A DNA stretch of 27,948 nt, taken from assembly GCA_964200075.2 (NCBI GenBank), contig CAXNAA020000108.1:1-27948 (forward strand), read 5' to 3'. Position numbers and translations under genes: made by a program. A model generated the notes under the pieces. The model made no database searches. It was not told the origin of the DNA and was given only the letters and a program-made list of their open reading frames with translations. Shown here piece after piece: positions 12,301-25,500 of this stretch. Positions within the stretch are counted from its first letter, which is position 1; each line of letters opens with the position of its first letter. The stretch is from Sphacelaria rigidula. Lineage: Eukaryota; Phaeophyceae; Sphacelariales.

Positions 12301-15300
12301 AAAACGCGAGCAAGAGCTTAGCACGATTCTGGATTGTGAGTTTTAACTTCGAGCGGAAAGTACAGTCATCATCCAGTGCCAACCTCGCACTGCCGAGCAT
12401 TTCGGGATTTCTACCGCGACAGCTACCCTTCAAGCTCTTGACTACAAACAACTACGCTGACATCCACACACAGAAATATATGCAAATAGTACACGACATT
12501 TAGGGTCATACGGTGTGACCACGTGTTGCGGCCGAAGGTTATCTCCGGTTCTTCTTGAGAAAGGTCGCTGTCGTAGCCCTGCTGCCCAAGTATTTTCACG
12601 GCAAGGCGTTGTCTCTCTCTCTTCATTTCCAGAGCGAGGATTGGCTATGAGCCTAGGTGGTGAGCAGTGGACGGGGCTTGCACAGACTACCGTACGGGTT
12701 CCTACGGTGGCTCTTTTCTCTCGAGCTCCTGCGGCCGTACAAGTACCCTTTACCGAGGGTACTTGAGGTTAGCGTTAGGCTTAGCATTCCGGGACCTCTC
12801 TCCCATTTAGCTGGCGGACCAATTCCCTATGACGCACTCCTCTCCACTTTACATGCTTCACGTGCTCCACGTACTCTTGATGTGTACACGGTTGTTGACT
12901 ACGCCCGTGCATGCAAGTGTTTATTATGCCCACATATCGCGTGGCCTTTACAAATGCCGAAACATACAGCAAAAAGCCAACGCACACAAATACAGATATA
13001 CGGACTTCGAGAAACACACGATCAGGCGATACATGAGTAGGCAGATACGGTCCCAGTAGGGGTATGGCTGAGGTGCTGACGAGCACAGTGCTTACTTTGG
13101 ATCGGAGTCTCCAAAGCCAAGTCCCAACCCCCCCACGTCGAAGGTCTCTGCTTCGATGGTCCCAGGAAGGCATTGAGGCACCCCGAAAAAAGGCTCCGCT
13201 ATTGGGTTGTCCAAGTCTATTTCGTAAACCCTGAGGAACCGAACAGTACAGAAGAGGGGATGGAATACGGGCAGTGACCAGATGAGTCAATTGGTTCAAT
13301 TGGTTGGGCACAATGGACAATATTATTCACCACACGATCAACAGTCTTGGCCCAATTTTCGAACAACGAACATATCCATCCCTCGAAAGGCTACAAATAC
13401 CTCATAGCCCACTTGTAATGCGGCCAAAAATGCACTTTGGACCTTCCGCACTAGAAACGATCAGAAGCCGCAAGCTTGGTGATTGCAGCGTAGGAAACGT
13501 TTGGGCTTCATGTATCCCATTCCGACATATATGGGACGGCGACACGGTTAGAGATGAGCTACGGGAAAGTTGCGTCCGCGTTGCACCTTAACGCGCACGG
13601 AGAGATGACTTCAACACTTGCCCATACCAACTATCCCAGCACGTGCATCCAAACCAGCAACAGCTAGTATCAGCACATACACAGACACACACGCCTATCC
13701 GCCCATAAGGAGAGCAACCAAGCAGCCGCCACTTACTTGAACAGCACCCTGGGTGCACCACTAGACAAGAACTTCACCGGCAACATTTCTGGGAACCCAA
13801 AGTAGTTGGTGCAAAATCGCATGATTTGCACCCCGATTGAAAATTAATTTCGTTGCCAGGCAGTCAGCACACAGCTTCCCCAGTGTCGTTAGAATGCCAG
13901 AGGTTAACAACAGAACAGATTGTCACCGTTTTCCACCCCAATCTTACTGCTAGGAAACGCCTGGAAAATGTCTTGGAAATGTGTTGAACAATCGAAATGT
14001 GTTGTACGATCGACTAAAGACGAGGTCATCGTACACGACCATGTGATTCACCTCACATAATCCACGAGCATGTGCGCCGGCATAGCCGTATCGTCCACGG
14101 TCGAACCAGGCAAGCTCCCCCCGACAGCCAGGTTGATGATGATCTCAAACTCGGTATCGAACGGCGCTCGGTAGGGCTCGAAGCTTGCTACTGTGCTCGA
14201 CCACTTTGTGCGGGTGCAGTATATTTGGCCGTCCACATACCTGTTCCCGACATGGGAAGGCATCACGTGTTACCGCTTGAGGACGTTAGAGGGCAGCGCA
14301 TGATCTGCGAAATGCAGCAACGCACGATCTAAGGTCTACAAAGCTTCTGCATCCCTACTGACGGGTTGCAACAATACAGCAGCCACGGTATGTGAATACA
14401 AAATAAACCGAATGTACGGCTATGCAGAAAAAAAAGGCAAGCGCCAGGCGGACACAGTGATTTTTATGACAGCGAAAGGAATCCGCACCACTTCAGTATC
14501 ACCAGTTGCTGAAAGGATCGACCACTGGTCCGACATGTGTCGCCTACAGTACGTCACCGTCCATTTCGTGCGGCGGCTAGGCTAGGTATGTACTGTAGTA
14601 AACACGCGAAGTGTTGTCGTTCGCAGTTAGTCTTTCAGCAGCACACACGCGATATTTGAATACTTGCTGCAAGCGACATGCTGGAAAAGGATATTTTGAC
14701 GGCTACACATTGAATCACGACAGGTTGTACGGGTACACCCCCTCATCAACACGCTATTGTCAGCGTGTTCATCTTGTCACCTGCGCTTCACCGTGTCAGC
14801 ACCATCAGTCGCAAATCTAAGAGTCAAAAACGGGAAGGAAGTAACGCGGACGCATGAATTTGAACATTTGACACTGAACAATCACCACCGATTTACGTCG
14901 AAGCGCGATACAAAATACATCTCACCATCGGAGCTCTTCCGCTTCCCACTCGAGAGCGTACACATGGTAATCATTCGAGAAATTGATCCCGGATGATTGC
15001 CGGCAGCCAGCTTCCACATTGGCAGGATATTCGCCACCGTAGTGTATAGTGCCGAAGATTTCGTCCATGTCGTTCACCGCCTGCACAACAACAGAGTCAT
15101 CATCACCACATATCCACATTAGAACTGCCAGTTCAGCTGAACCTTTTTGGAACTCCTATTTCAAGCACCACAAATGCATGGCTTAACCCTACCCCTACGT
15201 GCGGGGGAGAAACAGCAGCGATGCTCCCACTGATTCTATTCCATGATACGTCTTGCTTTACTTTTTCTGTCATCGGGGCGACCCCGTAGCCTCTCTAGTC

Positions 15301-18300
15301 TAAGGGCATCAACTTATCTCTCCCTCGACACGTGCCTTGCAATCTACTTTGGAGCGATGGATCATGACCATTTCTGCAATATATCATGTTTCATCGACTT
15401 TCATTAGGTTACTATCCCGCACGCAAACAAAAAGAACGCAAACAGCACACATGATGGGGGGGAGGGGGGGGGCATGAACCCCACGACGACACTGGTTTCA
15501 AAACACTTGGATATTTTTGACGCGGGAATAACGGCGTGCCCCTCTTTCGCACTCTCGCTACTTTCAGTGCAATAGAAAAATACGTTCCGCTCGCTTGTGA
15601 AACCAAACCATGAGTTGGCCAAGAAACCCCAAATAATCCGGGGTATACATGACATCACGGTACAGCGCGCTCGCCTCCACAATGTCGATTTCCCCGGTGG
15701 CAGCCCAGACCGCCCTTGACGTGTTCGCCGGGAGCATCCAGAAGGCCGGCCACAGCCCCTGTCCTTGGGGTAATCGTATCCTGGCTTCGATGCGTCCCGT
15801 CAGAAACGCAATCGGACTCTTGGTCCTGATTCGCGATGACGTGTACCATCTCTCGCCCAATAATTCCTCCTCGAGCTCCGCCTGTCCAAGCAAATGCATT
15901 ACCGATAAAAGATACAGCACTGGGGATGAACACAGATGACTTCACATGAACTAGAGAATGACTCAAAAAGCCTCCTTCCTATCATCAGCTATAATAGTGC
16001 AACACAACGGACCATGATCTTTGTATGCTGTTGTTGGAACCTGAAACAATATACGGGTCTATACACAACATCCATTACGTGAAGCATATGCCAGATTTGG
16101 AAAAGTTTGGATCGCGCCTATGCACACCAGATTGCTATTTATCCTCGACGGCACTCTCATGCCATCGTTACACACACAATCAACAATTACAGTAGCAATG
16201 ACAAAACAGACAATCGTAAAAGTGGCGCTGTACTGTACTGATGGTAGATGCCGTAGCTGTGAGCTGCAGCCATCCACCATTTGACACGCACATCCCCGTT
16301 TCAGATTTACTCCTTTGCTTATTTTCGCCACGCCCTCGACGGCTCTCCCACCTCTACAGAGTCGATGTAATGGGCGACATAACCAACAGCGTGTGAATGC
16401 CTGCGGAATATATATGGCCTAGAAATATTGTGCTCGCCGTCAAAACCGAGGTTCACCTTCACCAAGCTGGGGTTGACGTGCGGAACTCCGCGTGACTCGT
16501 AGCACGGGCAACAATTTTCCCTTGATAAATAAAATAACATGCCCGGTCTATAATAGACCGCAAGTGGCTGCTGGGTGCTGCGTGTAAGAGATACTCAAAC
16601 CAGTGCCTGATAGATGTTGTGACGAATAAATCTACGGAGATGCAACAGCCTGATGAGGAGAACACGTTTGATATTTCCGTGATTTTGATTGGCCCATTTT
16701 CCCCCGCAATATTCGATTATGTCTACACATCACACTGACGGTTTTTAATGTTGATGTCAAATACTAAAGAGTTCTTGTGTTCATGTACCAAGGAGTTCTT
16801 GTGGTTGTGTGTTGAGGAGTCCATGTGTGTTGCCATGCTGGGAGGAGGCGCGTCCCGTTTCTCAATTCCCAATCTCACCACTTCGATCATCAAATCGCCT
16901 TTAGCTTCTGCTTGTCGTAATGAAGCTGCCACCGTCTTCCCACTCCCCATACACAAGTAATAGTACAAACCTTACACACGAGCTTTCGTCTTCCGCTAGC
17001 GGGTGTTTGATCACACAGGAGCGGGAAAACTACTGAAAGGATACCGCCCAGGGTGTCGTATAAACAGTCACAGTCGTCACCACGGAGCAACACGGAGCCG
17101 AACATCCAGCACCCACGAGGTTCGCTGGGAATGGGGAACTAATTCATTGCAGCTCTGACGAAAGAACTTCCAAGATTGTGAACCCACACCCGACATTTCG
17201 CCGCCGTCAGCCGAACAGACACCACTGATGAAGATAGGGAGCCACCTCTGCAATCCAGGGTCGGGGGAATAATGCCCGTCTAAAACAGCGAAGAAATCGT
17301 TCAAAGCTGATCCCCGCGCACTGAGGTTATGAGCACCGATCAGAAGCGGGGCAAGTAGCCCCATCAGGCTTGTTGAGAGTCCAACAGAGCAGCAATTAGC
17401 CTCAAGCGTTCAGCGATTTTTCGAAGCCTGGAGAAGATATACATGTAAAATTTATGATTTCTCAGGCTTGAATGCAGGCATATTTCGAGCAAGAGAGAGT
17501 AGCTGAGTCAGTGTCCACTATTGTACCAGTGAGTGACGCAGCACCAGCACCAAGAGCAGACCAAGAAGAGCCAATGGGAAAATGTAGAAAAAAATATATA
17601 GCCAATGCTTGGAGGGCATGGAATATCATCATCTTGCAGATAACGCTCATGACTACTCGTAAATTTAAACAAATTGTAGACTCGAGTTCACCCCTGGAAG
17701 GGTGCTCAGTATTCAAGACTTTGTTTTTGGTCAGGACACAGCAGAAAAGGCACTGTTGATGCACGAATGATTCAAGTTTCGGATGAAGGCTGGAGAACCT
17801 CCCGTAGAGTACTTTCTTTGCACGGGGATCCTCACGGGGATCCTTCATGAAGAATAGTTTTGCCGCCCTCGGGTTTGCACAATTTTGGCATAGAAGTGAA
17901 CTGCCACCTCCTCCGTGGCCTGTTGGATTGCTACAGAACCCAAACGAGAATCTTGCTCAGCACTACAGATTTGCAGTACGAAGAATCAGAGCGCGGTGTA
18001 CTCTGCCTGGGCAGAGATGGAGATGAATCAGGATACGGACAGAGGGACAGCGGGACAGACGAGGCCATCCACTCGCCGGAGTCGAAGCAGCATCACTATC
18101 AACAGCGCCCACAGCAGCAACTGCCGTCGCCGCACCAGTTCTATGAGCAATACAACCAGTATGGGCATCAGCATCAGCAGTATAACCCCGGTGGGGAAGG
18201 AGGAGGCGGGAGCAGAGGCTGAAATGGAAACATGTCTTGAACTTTTCCCCTCCAACCGACCATCATCCTCCCGGGCACTACCCTGACTCTCCTGCCCAGC

Positions 18301-19547
18301 CTGGACACGTACTACCGTAGCGTGGAGAAGGGGCTCACCGCAACAACACCCCCCAGCGGGTGGTGAGGCACCCATGAGGCAGTGTAAGCTGTGGCTGTCT
18401 CTGGAAGTGGGTATACCAGAAAATGAAGCAGCTCATTGTAGGCTGTCATCCATATGCAAGACGCTTCGTACGCTCCGGGCCGAACAATCTTAGCACGATA
18501 CAGCTCACCCTTCATGCGATTCACCGAACACACCGGAGCACTTCGCGCGCTTGGTGATTGATTACGAGCCTGATCCGGCGAAAACCCGGCGTGCTCCGTG
18601 CCGATTTTGTAGGGATGCGAGATCAATGGTCTCATGACTACGGCATGCAAGATCATGACTACACCCCCCAGCCTCGCGGCACCAACCAGCGGCAATCCAA
18701 CGGTGCCGGTCGGCATGGGCGACCGCCGCGCTCGTGCCGCCATGCGAACCTTCCACGGCCCACTTGCACAGCCCACTGACGATTTCAACGGCGGTATGCC
18801 ACGAGACAAGGGCACCACGCCACAGTACAACGATCACCAACAGTCACCTCCTATTGAGTATTGCTGCCATGCTCACCAGCAACAGCAACAGCAACATCAA
18901 CCACTATCCGAGCACTCCCAAAATGACCCCTAGCATGCCCCACCGTTTTCCTTTCGGCCATCTCTCGACGCATCTGGCTCTCCCCATGGTGGTCTGCACC
19001 TCCCCATGGTCCAAACATGGGCCGCAGGAGAGTCAAGGCGTGCGTATTTTCAGAGTTAAATTTTTCAAGTCTGATGGCGACGCAGTATAGAAACGGTTTG
19101 AGGGGTGCCGAAGGTTGGGTTGCCGACCGGGGTTCTTCGAATCGTTTCACCTGGTGCAGCGATGTAGTATACGACCCCAAGTCGGTTCCTATAGGGGAAG
19201 ATGCGGTAGTCATCGATAATAGTCATGGTCAGATCTTAGACATACTCATGATCGGTAGTCTAAACCTCAGGCTGCACGATACAGCCGGTGGCGATTTTGA
19301 CGTAAATTAAAAAGGTGTGCACGTCTTCGACGGCGTAGACTTTACATAATTTGTTCTCTCTGCATGATGTGCAGAAGCGTCACACAATCACCCTCGATAG
19401 CGAGGGTATCCACCTATTTGATGAGCGAGTGACGTTTCCTCGCTATGAGACCAGCTCTTTCCCGTATGCCACGAGGCTGCCGGCCGACATCGGGTCGATA
19501 GCTCCACGTGTCATTTCTGGTGAATCCCACAATGTGATACCCCCCCC

Positions 19548-19578
<31 letters not shown>

Positions 19579-22500
19579 TGTCTGCTCTCCTCCCTCCACT
19601 CCCNNNNNNNNNNTGGCGCCCGACCTTGGGTCGATCCCCCCCCGTGTTTTTTTTGTGGAACCCCACAATATGATCCCCCCCCCCCCCCCCCCCCGGTCTT
19701 GTTTGAATTAGTTCCACGTTAGTCCCCAGCTTCTGGCATCGTAGGCTGTGGTATGCACGCCTAGCGGTGGTATGGATTTGCCCGGCAATGCTCTTACTGC
19801 CGAACTCGCTTTACAAACGCCCGATCCGAGTGGCATAATAGTGGCATGCGTATGTGGAGTTGATGGATGGTCATCACCTCACCCCGTGCACGGATTTTTC
19901 TCCGGTCCCTGCCTATCGAGGAACAGCGAGTGCTGCACCGTATGGATCGGCATAATCTGAATCTGGGAGTTGCGGTAGATACTTCTCCTATGAACGCTGC
20001 TGTCCTTGCGCCTGGGCGCCGCCCGTATTTGGTTGGGAAACCAAAGGCAACTTTCGACATGCACCATTCTCATTTTTCCGATTGGTCACTTGCACGAATC
20101 CCTCTTGAGAGCCACCGCAAAACAGCATGGTCTGCTTTTGACGGGAGAGAATGTCAGCCGTGTGATGGTTGTCAGGAATGACATGGTAGGCGTGCGGCGA
20201 TGCTAGCTTCTATGACCTAACGAGCGCGTGCTCCCAGAGTTGCGAGTGTTCCCATCCTACCGCATTGTGTTGCCGGCTGGGTGGGGGGGATTCGCGTGAA
20301 GCTTCGGATGAAGTTTCCGCCGCCATAACGTCGTCGTCATGCATCGTCCACTACACCGCTCGGACTCCAGTTGTCACCACCTGGCCGACCGCTGTCTCGC
20401 CACGGGCCATGCCGGCAAATGATCCACCGTCTTCGCCGCGAACAGAAGCTACCCTTCCACTCATGATACTTGTTGCCGCCGAAGTAATGCGGGAGTTCGG
20501 CCACGAAGAGGATGTGCGGGTGGAGGGGCGTGCGAGTTCAAGGAAGCAGTCAGCGAACGAGCAGCGCGAACAGCTGGGGGGACCGACGGTGGAACCTTCG
20601 CTGCCGGGACTCATGTCCTCGATATACAAAAATCCTCTCCTTCCGGTACTGAGCACCTGGGAGGCCATAGACAAGACTCGCTCCGATGAGCCACCATCTC
20701 TTGAAGGCGACGGAGGCGTGCGACGTTCCTTCGCCATGATGCTCGCTCCGATGGAGGACAGCGATAACGCGACCCGGGAGCAGCGGCCTCGGGATGAGCC
20801 CCCCAACCTACCGCACTGTCAAGCAAGTGACCGGCAGATTCAAAGGTGCTACGCAGAGGCATTAAGATCGGACACCGCACATCTATGAAGCGACTCCATG
20901 AACAGAGAGTGCGACGCGCTGCTGGAGACAATGACTTTCGACGAGAATTAGTCACGACCGCAAAACTGCATATCCGCGGTGGGAAAGGAAACTAGACCAG
21001 ACCAATTCGGTAGGGATCTCAACGAAATGGTTTCCGTTCAATATCTGGGGCAATTGGATGGTATTGGGGGCGTCTTCAAGAGAGAAACATGGAAGAAGGC
21101 ACTCTAAACATTTCGCACAAGACTTACGCTGAGCACTTGGCCGAGCAGTGTGGAGTAGAAACTTATTCTGTAAGAGTGGTCCACTTCCGGCAGGTATGAA
21201 ACTCCAAGACTTTGATGCCGAGGAACCACCCGGAAAATGGCCGTTCCCTGAACTAGTAGGGTCGCTGATGTAGCTTTCGTCGCAGACGAGACCGGATATC
21301 TCAAACGAGTAGGAGCAGTGGCTAGATCCCATACTGTGCCGCACTAAAGAAGGCACAGTGGAAACCAGCTTTCGGCATCTTCAGTCATGTGCAGGAGCCG
21401 AGTTGGTTGGGGATCAATTATCAACGAGGTAATGTAGTTGGATTGAGCTTGCAAGTACTTGTAGATGGAGACTATGCAAGCAAGGCAGCGGATCGGAGGT
21501 CAATTTCGGGGGGAGCAATTACGTGTGGAGGCGGGCGCATATTTCATGATTTTTCAAAATGTAGACGCAGAAACGCGTCACGCTTCCTACAACGGAAGCA
21601 AGGTAAAATATATATGCATATTACACTACAGGAATTGTCAAGGGTATTATTCTCGGAATAGTTTTTCATATCGCCAGAGGTTGGTATGCCGTGTATTCGA
21701 GTATTTGAGGACAACAAAGGTGCTCTGCAATCGGCGTCAAAACCCTGTGACGAACTCTAATTGCAAGCACATATATTTACGGCATCATTGCATCACGGAG
21801 TTGGTGGATACAGTAGAGAGAGGGTTTTGGCCATTTTTCACATGTCCGAATGCCAGCATGCGGATTCTTTGACAAAAGCGTTGGCTCACATAAACTTCGC
21901 GGTGAATTGATGTTTAGTACTGCAATGCTTTGTATTGTGTGTCGGGGTTGATTTCATTTGGTATAAGTCAAGGAAGTACAATTTTCGGTGTTATCGGATG
22001 CGTTTTTAGGTCAACATTTTTCACATCGTTGCAACAAAACGACACGGACGATAATCATACATTTGGGTGTATACGTTAATATGGTGTGAATGTGTATACT
22101 ATCAGCTAATGTCACGAGCAGGGGGGCGGTAAGAGAACTCGAACCAGTGCCCAAAAGACGTGGTGACGAATAGATCTACGGAGATGAGGCAGACTGATGC
22201 GGAGAAAAAGGTTGATATTTCCATGATTTTGATTGGTTCATTTTCCCCCGCTGTATTCGATGATTGCTGCATAACACGCTGAGAAGTTGTTGTTGTGTTC
22301 ATCACAATAACGGAGTGCTTGTGCTCATGTGTTGAGGAGTTCATGTGTTTTATCATGTTGGGAGGAGGCGCACCACTCTTCTCTCTTCCCAAGTTCACCG
22401 CTTCTTCTTCGGTTCCTTATGCTGCCACCGTCTCCCCACTCCCCATACACGAGCAATGGTGCATGCCTTACACACGAGCTCTTGGTGTACGACTACTACA

Positions 22501-25500
22501 GTACAAGACTACACCACTACACCACAGGCATATCCCTCACGAGAACTGTTTACAGCACGAGCCGAGAAAGAGCATGATACAATGATACAGCCCTTTTCGA
22601 CTAGTTTACAACAGGGTGTCCTTCGGGCGCGCTCAAAGCTAGGAGAGCAGGGCACTTGCTTACATGGACACTGTTAGCATTCACTGTGCACAGTACGCTT
22701 AGCACGAAACAGTCAAAACAAAGCATGGGGTTTTGCAATTCTGCATACCCCTACATCTTCCTGTCACGTAGTATGTACAGGAACGTGACATACTGTGATA
22801 AATAAGAATCTCAAAGACTAGAGACTGACGATTTTCAGTGCAGGCCTTTTGTACTGCGGCTGATGAAACTAAATGAACACAATTGGGCACACTTCACTCG
22901 CAGCGTGCTAATATTGAACCAGGATGACTCGGACACGCTGTGGTGGCACTGTTTCTTATCGCCAGACTTGTGCTTGTAATTTTTTCTTTAGCCTTCCGCA
23001 TGAATGGCACGAACGGTCTTCTTCGTGTCCAGCTCATTTTTTTTGAAGTCTTGAAATAAAATACTTGAAGTAATGTACTTGAAATAATGATGCGTCTGAT
23101 CCGGGGAAGAAGAGAGGAGAGGGTTCCGAAAGGCTCACGAATATAACTTTTCTCGTCTAGGGTCCGACGGCCAACCGCTTCATTACTATATTTTCGTGTA
23201 CAGCCTAGTTCTAGGTGAAGGCCCGAAATTTGTTCTCCACTAGACAGAGAACGCAATGCTGACCCCGTATAAACATATCCGGTATCAGAGTGACCCCCAC
23301 GAGCAAGCAAACAGTGTGACACGACCAGATTTTTTCTTGCGTCCGTTACCGTGGCACTGGTAGTGAAAATGTTTCTCGGCCAATCAGGGGCCTTCAAATT
23401 ATTCTAAAAAATTTAAATGTGAATTCCCGACTTAATTTGTACTCAATATCATTACGAATCAAACCTCAGCAACTGCCATCAGGGGGGGAATCTATGGGAT
23501 CGAGTGATGACCCAAAACGTGATGCTTCAGTAATTTGGGGTTTTGGCGTCCCCGGATTCCGCTGATACTATGCATCAAATGACCCAGAAAGCCTCTTGAT
23601 GTTTCCCCTTATAACTGTCGTGAAAAACGCCGACCATCCTCAACTTGGCAGTTTGGAAATTATGGGTACTAGAAATGGGAACAAATCGTGGAAGAATGTT
23701 TCAGAGCTCACCCGCTTTCTACCGGCTACCGGGGGTCTCAGCGTGAAGACCCCCAGAGGGCCGAGACAGATTGCCTCGACGTCAAAATTCAATTTTCACT
23801 CGCGTCGAGGTAGTCCAAGGAACGTTTGTAGCAAGGCTCGTCGCGGAACTTGAAAAGCTGATCCCGAACGGTCGATGCAAGCTCAAGCGCACAAGGAAAA
23901 CGTTTTTGGCATACTACAGTCAAGTCATTGGGGGGATTCCGCGTGCGCTTGAATGCTGAAACGCACATACGGACAATTTCTCACGCCGGTTTTTTTAGGA
24001 AGACCCTGAAATTTTGCATGCGGGTGCTCTAGGATATTTGGAACTCAGCATGAATGTTTATTGCTATTTTTTCTGCCATATATCCGGGGTACCAGGAGGC
24101 GGTACAGTAAATTATGTTTGATTGTTTGTTGTTTTTTTCGCCATACATCCGGGGCTCATGTGCCGCAGCTCCTGGGACCCGGATACCTGGTAAAAATAAC
24201 AAACATATATTTTTTAAAGCATTCATACAGATTTCATCTACCGCCTCCTGGGACCCCAGATATCTGGCGAAAAAAAAGAGAAATAAAACGCTGCATTCAT
24301 GCAGAGTTTCCAAATATCCAAACCCATGAGCAGAGCATGTTAGGGTCTAACTCGAAAAACCGACGTGAGAAATCGCTGGGGATTAAACTTTGGTCTTTCA
24401 CCCTCAACCACTCTGTAGCCAGGGGTTCGGAATGACCACATCGTTTTTGAGAAGAGAAGAGACCTACATCGAAAAAATCGTTGCCGCGTACATACATGCC
24501 GCGTACATACATGCCGCGTATCACGTTACAAAACAGTTCAGTGAATGAGCTGGAGCCAGCAACATCGCCGTCCGCAGGAGACGCGTGCGCGTGTGCTTGG
24601 GCGATGTTTTGATTTTCGGGCGGTGCAGGTGTGCGTACATTTCCCCCCCACTCGTCAGCAGCCAATCATCTAGCAGGGCGAACATACGGTGTACATACAC
24701 ATTAGGAACGCGCAAGGAACCGCAGCGGTGAGCTTGCCCTTTCCACAAACCCCTGCTTCCATCAGCGGCTCATTGTTGCTGAGCCTGCGGCAGACGACCT
24801 ATACAGTAACCCGAGTCGCCTTCTCAACCATGTTACGGTGCAATCCTACAAAATACTATTTTAAATACTGTAGTAGTATCTGTTAAGGGCGAGGGCGGCC
24901 AACTAGTGGCCATCTACGCGTACAATCGCCCCTCTCCGCGAGTCGGCGGGATTGTCAGATTCTGACAGTCGGCCGCGGGGTTAACCCCTTTGACCGTCTG
25001 ACCGTCTGACAGTCTGGCCACCAGATGCCACAGATCGGCCCTGCTGTAGATCGGCTATCGGCTCGGCGTGCAACAGACAGTACGGTGATAGATCGGCCGC
25101 TGGAAATTATACACATGAACACCTACTTCGGTTGAAACAGCTATAGTGTAGTACATAGTGTAGAATACCCAGTACCAGGTATTCAGCATGTACTATACTG
25201 TACCCAGTGTGATATGAAGCACACAAAGAACACGGAACATCTAGAGCACACTACATCGTAATTTGTTATTGTCATTCGGTGTGGTGATCGCAAGCAGAAG
25301 CGAGGTGATAAGCTAAAGATCGGGGATACCCGCGTCTGAGACCAGTCGGTGATGCTGTTCCGGAAGGAAGTCTGATGCTCGAGGGGCTGCTGTGATCGAG
25401 ATGTGTCGGTTTGCTTTCCGGCAGCAAGGACAATTTATTGAGTAGTGTTTGTTCCCCACAAGAGTTTGGGTACGTGTACGAGTATCTTGTGACCCCGGCC

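Larger units (their letters stand above)
16579..22482 (+). mobile_element. Degenerate Ty1/copia LTR retrotransposon in intron 2
   Basis: Direct LTR-like repeats at about 16579-16984 and 22128-22482 bracket an internal region with copia-order gag, protease, gag-pre-integrase, RT and RNase H remnants, all on the plus strand and antisense to the host gene. Every domain carries frameshifts or stops. The integrase core and the RT catalytic centre appear deleted. The LTR copies have clearly diverged, so the insertion is old. A purine-rich stretch (GAGCAGGGGGGCGG) just before the second LTR could be the polypurine tract. No target-site duplication could be made out, so the ends are approximate. Confidence 0.8.

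Noticed and set aside
16723-16968. GSGKT-like P-loop peptide on the minus strand
   Set aside because: It falls inside the LTR-like repeat and the second copy breaks the frame at the same place; a chance motif.
18312-18830. Minus-strand open frame of 172 codons
   Set aside because: Overlaps the copia gag-pol spacer in antisense, with no domain or splice evidence.
20351-20806. Minus-strand open frame of 151 codons
   Set aside because: Shadow of the GC-rich copia linker on the other strand, with no motif.
22894-23397. Minus-strand open frame of 167 codons in intron 2
   Set aside because: No recognisable domain; it coincides with a possible LTR fragment on the plus strand.
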